Assembly: GCF_030719215.1 (NCBI RefSeq)
Contig: NZ_CP120983.1
Coordinates: forward strand, 806,001 to 870,000
Direction: 5' to 3'
DNA: 64,000 nt
From: Streptomyces sp. Alt3
GTDB lineage: Bacteria > Actinomycetota > Actinomycetes > Streptomycetales > Streptomycetaceae
The notes beneath the pieces were generated by a model, which did not search any database, was not told the origin of the DNA, and saw only the letters and a program-made list of their open reading frames with translations. Positions within the stretch are counted from its first letter, which is position 1; every line of letters begins with the position of its first letter. This document shows positions 25,232-33,936 of the stretch, piece by piece. Made by a program: the position numbers and the translations under genes.

Positions 25232-26080
25232 TCAGCCCCCCTTCGGGGGGACGATCTGGAGGTAGATCGCCGTGAGGACCATGTTCACCGCGAACAGCAG
25301 CATGAAGGTGATGACCACGGACTGGTTGACCGCGTCGCCCACTCCCTTGGGTCCGCCCCGGGGGTTGAGCCCGCGGTAGGAGGCGACGATGCCGGCGATG
25401 AAGCCGAAGATCAGCGCCTTGAGTTCACCGACGTAGAGGTCGGGCAGCTGGGCGAGGGCGGAGAAGCTGGCGAGGTAGGCGCCGGGGGTCCCGCCCTGCA
25501 TGATCACGTTGAAGAAGTAGCCGCCGAGCGTGCCGACGACGGACACCAGCCCGTTGAGCAGGACCGCGACGAACATGGTGGCCAGGACCCGTGGGACGAC
25601 GAGGCGCTGGACGGGCGAGACTCCCATGACCTCCATGGCGTCCAGCTCCTCGCGGATCTTGCGGGAGCCCAGGTCGGCGCAGATCGCCGATCCGGCCGCC
25701 CCGGCGATCAGCAGGGCCACGATGAGCGGGCTGGCCTGCTGGATGACGGCGAGGACGCTGGCGCCGCCCGTGAAGGACTGGGCACCGAGCTGCTCGGTGA
25801 GCGAGCCGACCTGGAGGGCGATGACCGCGCCGAACGGGATGGAGACGAGCGCCGCGGGCAGGATGGTCACGCTCGCGACGAACCAGAACTGCTCGATGAA
25901 CTCCCGTACCTGGAACGGCCGGCGGAAGACGGCGCGGACGACCGCCAGGGCGAGCGCGAACAGCTGACCCGTCTGACGGAGGGGTGCCAGGAGCCGCGAG
26001 GGCGGCTTCCGGCCCGACATCCGAGGGGCCTTCTCCGTGGCGGGCTCCGCCGGCGGCCGTACGGGCAGTGGTGCCGTCAT
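25232..26080 (-). CDS. yrbEA: MlaE/YrbE family permease, YrbEA
   Basis: A 282-residue integral membrane permease, partner of YrbEB. The MlaE loop REELDAMEVMGVSPVQRLV is at about residues 148-166, and GLNPRGGPKGVGDAVNQSV lies near the end. A basic, proline-rich N-terminus of about 35 residues precedes the first membrane segment. Its ATG overlaps the mceG stop (26077-26080). The pair forms the heterodimeric permease of the Mce transporter. Confidence 0.93.
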   Translation of the reverse strand: MTAPLPVRPPAEPATEKAPRMSGRKPPSRLLAPLRQTGQLFALALAVVRAVFRRPFQVREFIEQFWFVASVTILPAALVSIPFGAVIALQVGSLTEQLGAQSFTGGASVLAVIQQASPLIVALLIAGAAGSAICADLGSRKIREELDAMEVMGVSPVQRLVVPRVLATMFVAVLLNGLVSVVGTLGGYFFNVIMQGGTPGAYLASFSALAQLPDLYVGELKALIFGFIAGIVASYRGLNPRGGPKGVGDAVNQSVVITFMLLFAVNMVLTAIYLQIVPPKGG

Positions 26081-27060
26081 CGGCGCCCACCGTCCAAGGT
26101 CGGCGTGTAGCTGTTCATGATGGCCGTACGGGCGGCCTCCGGCAGCTGGCCCATCATCGAGACGACCCGCTCCCGGCGGCGCAGGGCCGCCTGCCGTACG
26201 GGCATGCCCGGGGAGGGCTCCAGCTGCGGCACCACGGTGCGAGGCCCCGCACCGTAGCCGTTGCCGTTCGTCCGCTCCGCGGCGAGGGTGGCCGCGTCCT
26301 TCTCCTCCGACATCCCGATGGGGCCTTCTCGGCGTCCGGCGAGGAACTGGGAGACCACGGGCATGTCGCTGGTGAGCAGCACCTCACGGGGGCCGAAGGT
26401 GACGAGGTTGCGGCAGAAGAGCATGCCCATGTTGTCGGGCACGGTGGCCGCGATGTCGAGGTTGTGGGTGACGATGAGCATCGTCGCGTCGATCTGCGCG
26501 TTGAGATCGATGAGGAGCTGCGAGAGGTAGGCGGTGCGTACGGGGTCGAGACCGGAGTCGGGCTCGTCGCAGAGGATGATCTGCGGGTCCAGGACGAGGG
26601 CGCGGGCCAGGCCGGCCCTCTTGCGCATACCGCCGGATATCTCACCCGGCAGCTTTCCCTCGGCGCCGAGCAGACCGACGATGTCGATCCGCTCCATGAC
26701 GATGCGCCGGATCTCGGACTCCTTCTTGCGGGTGTGTTCACGCAAGGGGAAGGCGATGTTGTCGAAGAGCGACATCGAGCCGAAGAGGGCGCCGTCCTGG
26801 AACATGAGGCCGAAGAGTTTGCGGGTCTCCATGATGTCCCGCTCAGGACTGTTCACCATGTCGACGCCGTTGATGAGCACGCGGCCCTTTTCCGGCTTCA
26901 GCAGTCCGATGATGGATTTCAGGAAGACGGTCTTCCCGGTGCCGGAAGGACCGAGCATGACGCTCACCTCACCGGCAGGCAGGGTGAGGCTGACGTCCTG
27001 CCAGATGTTCTGCTTGCCGAAGGATTTCGTCAGGCCTTCGACGACTACTTCGATTCCCAT
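26077..27060 (-). CDS. mceG: Mce transporter ATPase, MceG/Mkl type
   Basis: A 327-residue ABC ATPase. Walker A is GPSGTGKT (residues 37-44), the signature ISGGMRKRA (141-149) and Walker B with DEPDSGLD (165-172); the H-loop is VTHNLD. A C-terminal extension of about 80 residues beyond the ATPase core is typical of MceG/Mkl rather than MlaF. In M. tuberculosis mceG is unlinked to its mce operons, whereas here it is the first gene of the operon and overlaps yrbEA. It energises lipid import by the YrbE/Mce complex. Confidence 0.94.
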   Translation of the reverse strand: MGIEVVVEGLTKSFGKQNIWQDVSLTLPAGEVSVMLGPSGTGKTVFLKSIIGLLKPEKGRVLINGVDMVNSPERDIMETRKLFGLMFQDGALFGSMSLFDNIAFPLREHTRKKESEIRRIVMERIDIVGLLGAEGKLPGEISGGMRKRAGLARALVLDPQIILCDEPDSGLDPVRTAYLSQLLIDLNAQIDATMLIVTHNLDIAATVPDNMGMLFCRNLVTFGPREVLLTSDMPVVSQFLAGRREGPIGMSEEKDAATLAAERTNGNGYGAGPRTVVPQLEPSPGMPVRQAALRRRERVVSMMGQLPEAARTAIMNSYTPTLDGGRR

Positions 27061-27235
27061 CGGCCCTCCCTCGAAGTGGTGGTGAACGACGTCATCTGTC
27101 TGCGCTCCGGCTCCGGTACATGCAAGGACGGCTCGTCACCCGTGCACCAGGAGGCGCACGGTATGTCCGTCGAATCCGCCAGGACAAGCCGTTGAACAGC
27201 GGGGATCGCCGGATATGGATCTCGCTGCGGATCAC

Positions 27236-27252
27236 TTGTCACCGAATGACAA
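27236..27252. promoter_or_regulatory. inverted repeat upstream of mceG
   Basis: TTGTCA-CCGAA-TGACAA is a perfect 6-bp inverted repeat with a 5-bp spacer, about 180 bases upstream of the mceG start. Related TTGTCAC/GTGACAA words recur at 27723 and 32099, suggesting one regulator for the mce operon and the secreted-protein genes. Confidence 0.4.
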
Positions 27253-27658
27253 ACCCGCTCGGCGGCTTTGTCGGAATCTGCGCAAGCTCTCCGGGTGCAC
27301 CGGGGTCCCGCGGCCCGGCGGGCCGGAGCCGCCAAGGCCTCGGCCACCGGGAGATCCCGCCCCGGCGGGAGGGTTCGGGTCCGGAGGAACTCCCGGAGGA
27401 ATCCCCGGTCAAGGGGGCTCGACCAGGACTCCGCGTACGTCGAACAAGCAGGTACGGACGTGTTTCCGAGCTGCTCAAGCGGGACGCTACGGGCCGGTAA
27501 CCTAAGTCCGCAATAGCGCTTCACGAACTTTCTCCGAGGTAATTGCGGGGCTCGGTTTTCTTGTTCCCAGGTGAGTAATCGAGGCGTGAAACCTATCGAA
27601 AAGTGAGGGCCCGCGGACCGGACCGCCGGCCTCCGGGACGATCACCGGACACGCCGAA

Positions 27659-27695
27659 GCCCGCCCCGACCAGGGTGCATTCGGTCGGGGCGGGC
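27659..27695. terminator. terminator hairpin downstream of secreted-protein operon
   Basis: GCCCGCCCCGACC (27659-27671) pairs perfectly over 13 bases with GGTCGGGGCGGGC (27683-27695) around an 11-base loop. It lies about 110 bases beyond the minus-strand stop at 27804, and would separate that operon from mceG. Confidence 0.75.
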
Positions 27696-27803
27696 TCATG
27701 GACGGCCGGGGGCCGGGCGCATCAAGTGACAAGAAACGGAATGCGCTGCCGGTCCCGCTCCGGCGGCTGTCCCACCGTCGGCCACGCGGTCGCGCTTCCG
27801 CGG

Positions 27804-28757
27804 CTACTTGACCGCGGAGTGCCAGCTCTCGGCGAGTTCCTTGCCGGCGTTGGGCACGGACAGACCCGGGGCCGTGAGGCCGGCCGTGTAGGTCTTGGCG
27901 TCGTTCAGGACGAGGTTGTTCGAGCCGGCCGCGGCGGGCAGGCCGACCTTGAGGTCGAGGGCCCAGCTGAGGATGCCGCCGAGACCGCAGCCGCTCGCCT
28001 TCGGCACGGAGAACTGGCTGTCGCCCTGGGCGGCGCCGGAGAGGGCGATCTGGATCATCGACCCCTCGTCCGGGTTCGCCGAGCCGTCGCCGTTGAACCT
28101 GGCGGCGGAGAAGCTGGGCGCGCTGAGGTTGCCGGGGCGCAGGAGCACCGGGTTGCTGCTGCTGCCGATGTAGCAGTTGGAGCCGAGCAGCGGGTTCTCC
28201 AGGCGGATCTTGACGGGCAGTTTGACGATCGGCCCGGAGGATATGCCCGCGACCAGGCTGAATTCGGTCGGCGTGCCGGCCGACTCCACCGTGGCGGTCA
28301 CCTTGTTCAGGGTGGCGTTGGTGATCTGTCCGCAGACGGCCGAGACCACGGGGATGTTGCTGGGGCACATGATGCCGAGCAGCCCGCCGGGGATGGTGGT
28401 CTTCCCGCTGATGATGGATCCGGCCGCGGGCGGGACGACCGTGTAGGTCCCCTCGGCCGGGTGCTGGATGACACCGAACTGCAGGTTCGTCGAGCCGGTC
28501 GTCGCCTCGGTGTTGCCCAGCTTGATCGTCCCGCTGGGCGAGGTGGACGTCACGCACAGCGCGACGTCCGTGTCGCCGTCCGTGGCGAGCATGGCCGGGG
28601 CATCCACCGGACAGCGGTCGAAGGGGGCCCAGGAACCGTTCAGCTGGGCGGCGGCCGTGGCTGCGCCGGCCGGTGTGGCGGTCAGGGGCATGACCAGAGC
28701 GGCGGACGCGGCGACGGCGCCGGCGGCCTTGATCCAGGTCTTGGAGGCAGGTCTCAT
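27804..28757 (-). CDS. secreted protein of unknown function, 317 aa
   Basis: Not recognised by family. A signal peptide occupies about residues 1-33 (basic start, hydrophobic core, cleavage near AGA-AT). The mature part has eight cysteines or so (FDRCPVD, VALCVTS, GIMCPSN, VCGQ, SNCYIG, SGCGLGG), which suggests disulfides in an extracellular beta-rich protein. GAGGGA precedes the ATG. The preceding gene, also for a secreted protein, ends 57 bases upstream, so the two are probably one operon; a strong terminator follows. The closest functional hint is the neighbourhood: mce lipid importer on one side and other secreted proteins on the other. Confidence 0.8.
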   Translation of the reverse strand: MRPASKTWIKAAGAVAASAALVMPLTATPAGAATAAAQLNGSWAPFDRCPVDAPAMLATDGDTDVALCVTSTSPSGTIKLGNTEATTGSTNLQFGVIQHPAEGTYTVVPPAAGSIISGKTTIPGGLLGIMCPSNIPVVSAVCGQITNATLNKVTATVESAGTPTEFSLVAGISSGPIVKLPVKIRLENPLLGSNCYIGSSSNPVLLRPGNLSAPSFSAARFNGDGSANPDEGSMIQIALSGAAQGDSQFSVPKASGCGLGGILSWALDLKVGLPAAAGSNNLVLNDAKTYTAGLTAPGLSVPNAGKELAESWHSAVK

Positions 28758-28814
28758 CGTTCCCTCAATTCGATAGCGGCTCGGGCAACTGCTTTGCTGG
28801 GTACGGCGGTGGAG

Positions 28815-30305
28815 TCAGCGGGACGCCTCAGGGACGTCCAGTGGTTCGTACGCGTCGGTGCAGACGGCATCCTCGGCACCCGGCACGTGCTGCGCGGCGG
28901 CGCAGGGGGCTCCCTGCACCTGCTTGACGTAGCCGGGCACACCCGACAGCGACGCGGTGAAGAGGTTGTCGAGGTCCTCGTCGGTGCCGCAGCCGCTGAA
29001 CGGGGGGATGGTCACCGATCCGGTCAGCTCACCGCCCTCGGCCAGGGTGTAGCCGTCCAGGACGTTGTCCTTCCACGTCCCCAGGCCGGCCAGGCCGAGC
29101 TTGAACGGCCGGCTCGTGCGGCAGTTGTCCCCCACGTCCAGGGGAACGCCGTTGACCTTGACGTCGTAGAGCCTGAGCATGAAATCGAGGGTGACGTCCG
29201 TGCGGTTCTTGCTGGTCACGCCCTCGATGGCCAGGTCGGAGTGGATGTTCTCGATCCGGGTGCCGTCGGGTTTTGTGCCCGTGGGGATCTGTGTCATCTC
29301 CAGCGTGGCCGTCGTCGGCATGAAGCCGAAGGTCAGGAACGTCCCCGTGGTGGGCGGGAGCTGTGGTTTCCCCTGGTAGTCCAGGTCGATGGTCGAGTTC
29401 TGCAGGAAGTGCAGGATGCCGTCGATGAACTGGATCTCCTGGAAGCCCTGCGTGATCCGGGCGCAGGCCAGGGGAAACTTGTTGGCACCGTCGAGCTTCG
29501 TGACATTGGCGTACCCGGTCACGTAGGCGACCATGTTGGTGTCGTCGCCGGGATCGCCGACGCACGGAGGCGCGTCCGTGGCCGCGGGCGGGGCGGCCTT
29601 GGCTCCGATCTCGGGCGCGCCCTCGTCCGGGCCGGTTTCCCCCTTCTCGCCGGGCCAGGTCTCGGAAGGGGTCGGTTCCGCTTCCTGACCCTCACCGTCC
29701 TCTCCCTGGACGCCCACCACCGCCAGGGACCTCTCCTGCCCCGGGTCCGGGACACAGTCGACCGTCAGCCTCGCCGGTTCGGCGGGGACACCATCGGCCT
29801 TCTCGGTGGTGAGTTCGAGTGTGAGGGCCGACGCCTCGAACACCAGGTCGCCCGAGGCCCCGGGTTTCACGTACGGAACACTCCCCGATGTGCTCAGCAG
29901 GAGATCCCCGGCTTCAGGCACCGGCGTCGGCTCCGCCGTGGTGCCCACCCACTCGGCCCGCGCCTTCCCGTCGTTCTGGGACACGTCGACGGCAAGTCGC
30001 GTCTCGGCGCTCACCCGCGCCGCCCCTTCCTCGGCCGGGTCTGCCGACGCGCCCTCGGGCAGGGCCAGGTCCAGGACCACTCCTTCGGCCTGTATCGCCT
30101 GTCCGGGCTGGGCGGACCCGGGAAGCTCGGCCGTGATCCCGACCTTCACCGGCTGCTCACCTGCCGGGAAATCGCAGGTGTAGGACAGCTCCGCGTCGAT
30201 CTCCTGGACACCGGATGCGGCCTGCGCACCGGGGATCATCCCTCCCAGCAGCACCGCGGTGGCCACCGCGGCACCGCGCGCCGTGCGCCGCCGTGCGCCT
30301 TTCAT
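28815..30305 (-). CDS. secreted protein with DUF6801-like N-terminal domain, 496 aa
   Basis: A large exported protein. The ATG at 30305 is preceded by GGGAGG; residues 1-29 form a signal peptide ending near AQA-AS. The mature N-terminus (LSYTCDFPAGEQPVKV, followed by beta-rich sequence to about residue 190) resembles the DUF6801 type of actinobacterial secreted proteins. An acidic, Pro/Glu-rich linker (about 200-240) leads to a second domain (about 245-480) starting at CVGDPGDDTNMVAYVTGYAN and containing conserved-looking NSTIDLDYQGKP and PPFSGCGTDEDL. No enzyme motif is visible. It could be a surface lipid-binding or spore-coat-type protein; this is only a guess. Confidence 0.75.
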   Translation of the reverse strand: MKGARRRTARGAAVATAVLLGGMIPGAQAASGVQEIDAELSYTCDFPAGEQPVKVGITAELPGSAQPGQAIQAEGVVLDLALPEGASADPAEEGAARVSAETRLAVDVSQNDGKARAEWVGTTAEPTPVPEAGDLLLSTSGSVPYVKPGASGDLVFEASALTLELTTEKADGVPAEPARLTVDCVPDPGQERSLAVVGVQGEDGEGQEAEPTPSETWPGEKGETGPDEGAPEIGAKAAPPAATDAPPCVGDPGDDTNMVAYVTGYANVTKLDGANKFPLACARITQGFQEIQFIDGILHFLQNSTIDLDYQGKPQLPPTTGTFLTFGFMPTTATLEMTQIPTGTKPDGTRIENIHSDLAIEGVTSKNRTDVTLDFMLRLYDVKVNGVPLDVGDNCRTSRPFKLGLAGLGTWKDNVLDGYTLAEGGELTGSVTIPPFSGCGTDEDLDNLFTASLSGVPGYVKQVQGAPCAAAQHVPGAEDAVCTDAYEPLDVPEASR

Positions 30306-30408
30306 ACGACTGCCTCCCACTGACGATGTCCCCCTCGGACGGACGATGTGCCCCACGGCGGCGGACCCACCGACGCCGCCTGCTCACGCGCAGGGACCTG
30401 AGGCCGGA

Positions 30409-31041
30409 TCAAGAGGTGTACACGATGCTCGGCGCGGCCGTACCGCCGATCGGGGTGACCACCGAGTAGGTGGCCGTATAGGTCCAGTCGGAGCCCACCG
30501 CCATGAGTCCGGAGCACCCGGCGGTGGCTGTCCCGACGGTCAGCTTGCGCGTGGCGTCGGTGCTGACCGCCAGCTTGCCGGTGGAGTTGGTGTAGGTGAC
30601 GGCGAGCCGGCCCGACGCCGTCGCGGTGCAGGTGAGCACACTCATCCGCAGGCGCACGCCGGAGATGTGACCGGTGGTGACGCCGGCGCTGTAGGTGTTC
30701 GCGGCGAGTGTCCAGGGAAGGGTCTCGGCGGTGGGGGTCACGGGCCCGAACGGGTGGGTGCAGCCGGCCCAGACCAGCGAGGTGATGGTGCCGACCTGCA
30801 CGTTCTCGGCTCCCGAGGCCGACCCCAGAGTGCCCCTCATCGTGGATGACGTACAGCTCAGCGGAACGCCGCTCATGACGAACAGGGGGTCGTACGCCAC
30901 CGCGGAGAACGTCTCCGGTGAGACGGGTCCGACGGTCCAGGCCGGATCGGCGGCTCCCGCCGTGGCGGCCGGGACCGCGAAGGCGACGGACGCGAGGGCA
31001 GCACCGGCCGTCGTCGCGAGCTTCTTGAGAGACCTGCGCAC
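30409..31041 (-). CDS. secreted four-cysteine protein, paralogue 1
   Basis: A 210-residue exported protein with a GTG start preceded by GAGGAG. The signal peptide covers about residues 1-30 (TAGAALASVAFAVPAATAGA). The mature protein opens with DPAWTVGPVSPETFSA and ends SIVYTS. Four cysteines (SCTSS, AGCTHP, LTCTAT, AGCSG) are in the same places as in the neighbouring paralogue at 31218-31853, which points to two conserved disulfides. Most core motifs are shared (NTYSAGVT, VTYTNSTGKLAVS). Function unknown. The gap to the next gene downstream is 104 bases, with no strong terminator. Confidence 0.8.
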   Translation of the reverse strand: MRRSLKKLATTAGAALASVAFAVPAATAGAADPAWTVGPVSPETFSAVAYDPLFVMSGVPLSCTSSTMRGTLGSASGAENVQVGTITSLVWAGCTHPFGPVTPTAETLPWTLAANTYSAGVTTGHISGVRLRMSVLTCTATASGRLAVTYTNSTGKLAVSTDATRKLTVGTATAGCSGLMAVGSDWTYTATYSVVTPIGGTAAPSIVYTS

Positions 31042-31150
31042 AGCTGGGCTCCTCGGGTTCGAGAACGGATGTGCGTTGCCCGGGCCCCGGCACCGGAACG
31101 CGTCCGCCGGCCGTCGCCTCCACGTCGGTGTCCGCTCGGGCTGAGGGACA

Positions 31151-31190
31151 CGGGGATCGCACGGCGGGCGGGCCCGCCGTGCGATCCCCG
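31151..31190. terminator. terminator hairpin between the two paralogues
   Basis: CGGGGATCGCACGGCGGGC (31151-31169) and its exact complement (31172-31190) form a 19-bp perfect inverted repeat with two bases between. It follows the minus-strand stop at 31218 by about 30 bases and should strongly terminate that transcript, so the 31.2-31.9 kb paralogue is its own unit. Confidence 0.8.
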
Positions 31191-31217
31191 TTCACCCGCT
31201 ACCGGCGTGTGGCCGGA

Positions 31218-31853
31218 TCAGGGGGTGTAGACGATGGTCGGCTTGGTGGTGCCGCCGCTCGGGGTGACAGCGGTGTAACTGGCGCTGTAGGTCGGGTTGT
31301 TGCCCACAGCCGCGATGCCCGTGCAACCGGAGGTGACGGTCGCGACGGTCAGCTTGTAGGTGGCGTTGTTGCTGACCGCCAGCTTGCCCGTGGAGTTGGT
31401 GTAGGTGACGGCGGCATCGCCCGTCACGGTGAAGGTGCAGGTAAGAACCTTCAGGGTGGCCTTGATCCCGCTGATGTAGCCGTTGGTGACACCCGCGCTG
31501 TAGGTGTTCGCGTTCAGCTTCCAGGCGGTGGTCGTGTCGGCGGTGGGGGTCACCGCGCCGAACGGGCTGGTGCAGCCGCTCCACGTCAGCGGAGCGATCG
31601 TCCCGACGGTCACGTTGGTCGTGCCGGCGGCCGACGCCAGGTTGCCCTGGGCCGCGGACGACGTACACGTCATCGGGATGCCGTTGAGGGTGAGGGTGAC
31701 GGTACCGGCCGTGGCCGAGAACGTCTCCGGGGAGCTGGGGCCGACGGTCCAGGTCGGAGCGGCCACGCCGGCGGTGGCGGTGGTGGCTCCGAGGGTGACG
31801 GCAGCCGCGGCGGCGCCGGCCGTGAGTGCGATCTTTCTGAGGGTGTTGCGCAC
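31218..31853 (-). CDS. secreted four-cysteine protein, paralogue 2
   Basis: A 211-residue exported protein. GTG at 31853 is chosen because GGAGGA lies 8 bases upstream and the signal peptide (LRKIALTAGAAAAAVTLGA) begins directly after; a longer frame to 32030 has no such features. The mature start is APTWTVGPSSPETFSA and the end TIVYTP. Cysteines at TCTSS, SGCTSP, LTCTF and SGCTG match paralogue 1. Richness in Thr, Ser, Ala and Gly and the strand-like pattern suggest a compact beta protein. It is divergent from the PucR-type regulator across a 670-bp gap and is followed by a strong terminator. Function unknown. Confidence 0.82.
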   Translation of the reverse strand: MRNTLRKIALTAGAAAAAVTLGATTATAGVAAPTWTVGPSSPETFSATAGTVTLTLNGIPMTCTSSAAQGNLASAAGTTNVTVGTIAPLTWSGCTSPFGAVTPTADTTTAWKLNANTYSAGVTNGYISGIKATLKVLTCTFTVTGDAAVTYTNSTGKLAVSNNATYKLTVATVTSGCTGIAAVGNNPTYSASYTAVTPSGGTTKPTIVYTP

Positions 31854-32523
31854 AGTGAGTTCCTCCGATTCGGCAGTGCGGGCGCACTGTTGCGGGGAAG
31901 GCACCCGAATTCCTGCAAAGGTGCAGGGAGTGCCGCGAAGAATCGTGTTACGTGGGGGCCGTGCTGCTCTTTCAGCCACACACGTTCTGTGACAGGGCGT
32001 GACGTTACTTGCGGGAAACTTGGAGCACAATGGCGGCGGTCAAGATTGGTGACGCGAGTTCAATTACTCGTCCGTACGTCACTAATTCGTCCGCCGAACT
32101 TGTCACTTGGTGCGCAGAATTCGAGGAAGATCGGCGTCCGACCTGGATCTTCGCGCCCCCGAAGCACGTCCGGGGCCCCGCCTCGGGGCGGATCCGACCG
32201 CACCTCCGGGCGGTCGGCCGCAGGCGTGGGCAGGCACACGGAAACGCATCACCGGGACCCCCCGGGGTCACTTATGCGCCGCGGATCGCGGCTACGGCCG
32301 AAAACATTGTCCGGAAGTGAGCAGTTACCGCCCCACCTGCACCGCAACCCCATAAGACGGCCACGATGTGTGCCCCCTGCACGTCGATCTTGTCCAGGCG
32401 GTGTGCACCCCGCCCGACTTGGTCTATCTTCGGCGCCGATGTTGGTATACACCTATCGGTCCGTGGGAGCGCTTTCCCGAATCGCCTCACCCACACCAGG
32501 CACCGTTGAGCGAGGGGACGGTC
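31854..32523. other. 670-bp divergent regulatory region
   Basis: Lies between the secreted-protein gene (minus) and the PucR-type regulator (plus). I see no gene. The part at about 31985-32110 is less GC-rich and carries five GTGAC/GTCAC pentamers (31989, 31999, 32049, 32078, 32102). The last is part of CTTGTCACTTG (32099-32109), whose exact reverse complement occurs at 27723-27733. Confidence 0.55.
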
Positions 32524-33738
32524 ATGCCGAGACTCATCCAGCCGCTGGACACCGGCGATCCACTGGGGCCCCTCCCCCAGGAGTTCGCCGCGATCATGCG
32601 CCCCGAACTGCCTTCCCTGATAAAGGAGATAGGCGTCGAGGTCACCAGGGCGTATCCGGAGTACGCCCGTCTGCTCGGCGGGCCCAACGGCCAGGCGATC
32701 CGCGTGGGCGTGGAGCAGAGCCTGGCCGCGTTCGTCGACCTGGTGGCGGAGCCCACCTCCGCCACGCCACTGCGTGACGACATATGCCGGCGGTTCGGAC
32801 GCTTCGAGGCCTACGAGGGCCGCACGATGGAGACGCTCCAGGGCGCCTACCGGCTCGGCGCCCGGGTCGCACTGCGCCGCGCCAAGAAGGTCGGCCGGCG
32901 GTACAACTTCTCGCCCTCCCTGATGCTGAGCTTCGCCGACGCGCTGTTCGCGTACGTCGACGAGCTCGAAGCCCTCTCCCGTGAGGGCTTCCTGGAGGTG
33001 CAGTCACGGTCCGGAGAGCAGAGCGAGACCATGCGCCGGCAGTTGCTGCACCTGGTCCTGGCGGGCCGCCCCGTCCCGCGCAGCGCCATCGCCGAACTCT
33101 GCGAGCAGACCGGCTGGACGCTGCCCGAACAGGTGACACTCGTCGCCGTACGCGCCCCGGCCGGTCTCGACAGGATCAGCGCGGACCACGACGTCCTGAT
33201 CGATCCCGGCGACCCGCAGCCGCACCTGCTCATTCCAGGGCCGGTGGACGAGGCACGCCGGGAGATGCTGGACCGGACGATCCCCGGTGGTGGCGCGGCG
33301 ATCGGGCTGACCGTGCCGACCGCCCGCGCCTCCGACTCCATCCGCTGGGCGCGCCGCGTTCTCGAACTGGTCGACACCGGGGTGATCGAGGACGCGCCCT
33401 TCATCCGTTGCGAGGACCACCTCATCACCCTGTGGCTCCTCTCGGATCCCGCCCTGCTCGACCAGCTCGCCACGCGTGAACTCGCCCCCGTCTCCGCCAT
33501 CAGCACCACACGCCGGGAGCGGCTGATCGAGACCCTGCGGATCTGGCTCGACACCCGGGGCACCGCCGCGCAGATGGGCGAGCTCCTGGACGTGCACCCG
33601 CAGACGGTGCGCTACCGGATGCGCAGTCTGGAGGCCATCTTCGGTGCCCAGCTGACAGATCCCGAGAGCCGCTTCTCCACCGAAGCCGTGCTGCGTGCGA
33701 TGCAGTTACGGGCCCGAAGCGGCAAAACCCTCAACTGA
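32524..33738 (+). CDS. PucR/CdaR-type regulator with a TTA codon
   Basis: A 404-residue regulator. The N-terminal two thirds hold a sensor-like region (residues about 20-170 helical, with RRFGRFEAYEGRTMETLQGAYRLG). The C-terminal PucR helix-turn-helix is at about 345-400: LDVHPQTVRYRMRSLEAIFG. GAGGGG precedes the ATG. Codon 395 is TTA (33706-33708), the codon read by the bldA tRNA in Streptomyces, so full translation may be limited to late growth. It is divergent from the secreted-protein genes and close to the SCP2/acyl-CoA dehydrogenase genes, so it may control either. The ligand is unknown; family members sense purines, sugars or fatty acids. Confidence 0.88.
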   Translation: MPRLIQPLDTGDPLGPLPQEFAAIMRPELPSLIKEIGVEVTRAYPEYARLLGGPNGQAIRVGVEQSLAAFVDLVAEPTSATPLRDDICRRFGRFEAYEGRTMETLQGAYRLGARVALRRAKKVGRRYNFSPSLMLSFADALFAYVDELEALSREGFLEVQSRSGEQSETMRRQLLHLVLAGRPVPRSAIAELCEQTGWTLPEQVTLVAVRAPAGLDRISADHDVLIDPGDPQPHLLIPGPVDEARREMLDRTIPGGGAAIGLTVPTARASDSIRWARRVLELVDTGVIEDAPFIRCEDHLITLWLLSDPALLDQLATRELAPVSAISTTRRERLIETLRIWLDTRGTAAQMGELLDVHPQTVRYRMRSLEAIFGAQLTDPESRFSTEAVLRAMQLRARSGKTLN

Positions 33739-33769
33739 GGGCCCATCACACACAGCACACCAAGTCAAC

Positions 33770-33783
33770 TTACTGCCAGGTAA
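33770..33783. promoter_or_regulatory. TTAC-N6-GTAA site upstream of small gene
   Basis: TTACTGCCAGGTAA has the same length and half-sites as the two sites at 34234-34263. It lies about 155 bases upstream of the gene at 33937 and just after the regulator gene ends. Confidence 0.45.
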
Positions 33784-33936
33784 CGCGAAATAGACGGTCA
33801 GTCCCAAACGGTTGCGACACGGAGACGTTCTCAACGAGAAACCAGGAACTGCGTCCCGTTACATAAGGAGGAGCTGCGGCCCACCGGCCGTGGCGGAGCA
33901 ACACCTCCTGGCCAACCATCCGAGAGGGAACCCCCC

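Larger units (their letters stand above)
27061..27803. other. 743-bp non-coding region upstream of the mce operon
   Basis: No convincing gene is seen; short frames on both strands have no supporting ribosome site or homology. It holds the probable mce promoter region, an inverted repeat at 27236-27252, a relatively AT-rich stretch around 27500-27600, a strong terminator hairpin at 27659-27695, and CAAGTGACAAG at 27723-27733. Confidence 0.6.

Noticed and set aside
27061..27803. Several 60-160-codon frames in the gap upstream of mceG
   Set aside because: They overlap each other on both strands, lack ribosome sites and show no conserved pattern; treated as non-coding.
27603..30323. Very long open frame on the plus strand (about 906 codons)
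   Set aside because: It lies opposite two well-supported minus-strand genes with signal peptides and ribosome sites. Its Arg/Gly/Val-rich product is typical of antisense frames in high-GC DNA.
30357..30380. GGCGGCG/CGCCGCC hairpin after secreted paralogue 1
   Set aside because: Only a 7-bp stem with a 10-base loop and no T-tract; too weak in this GC content to call a terminator.
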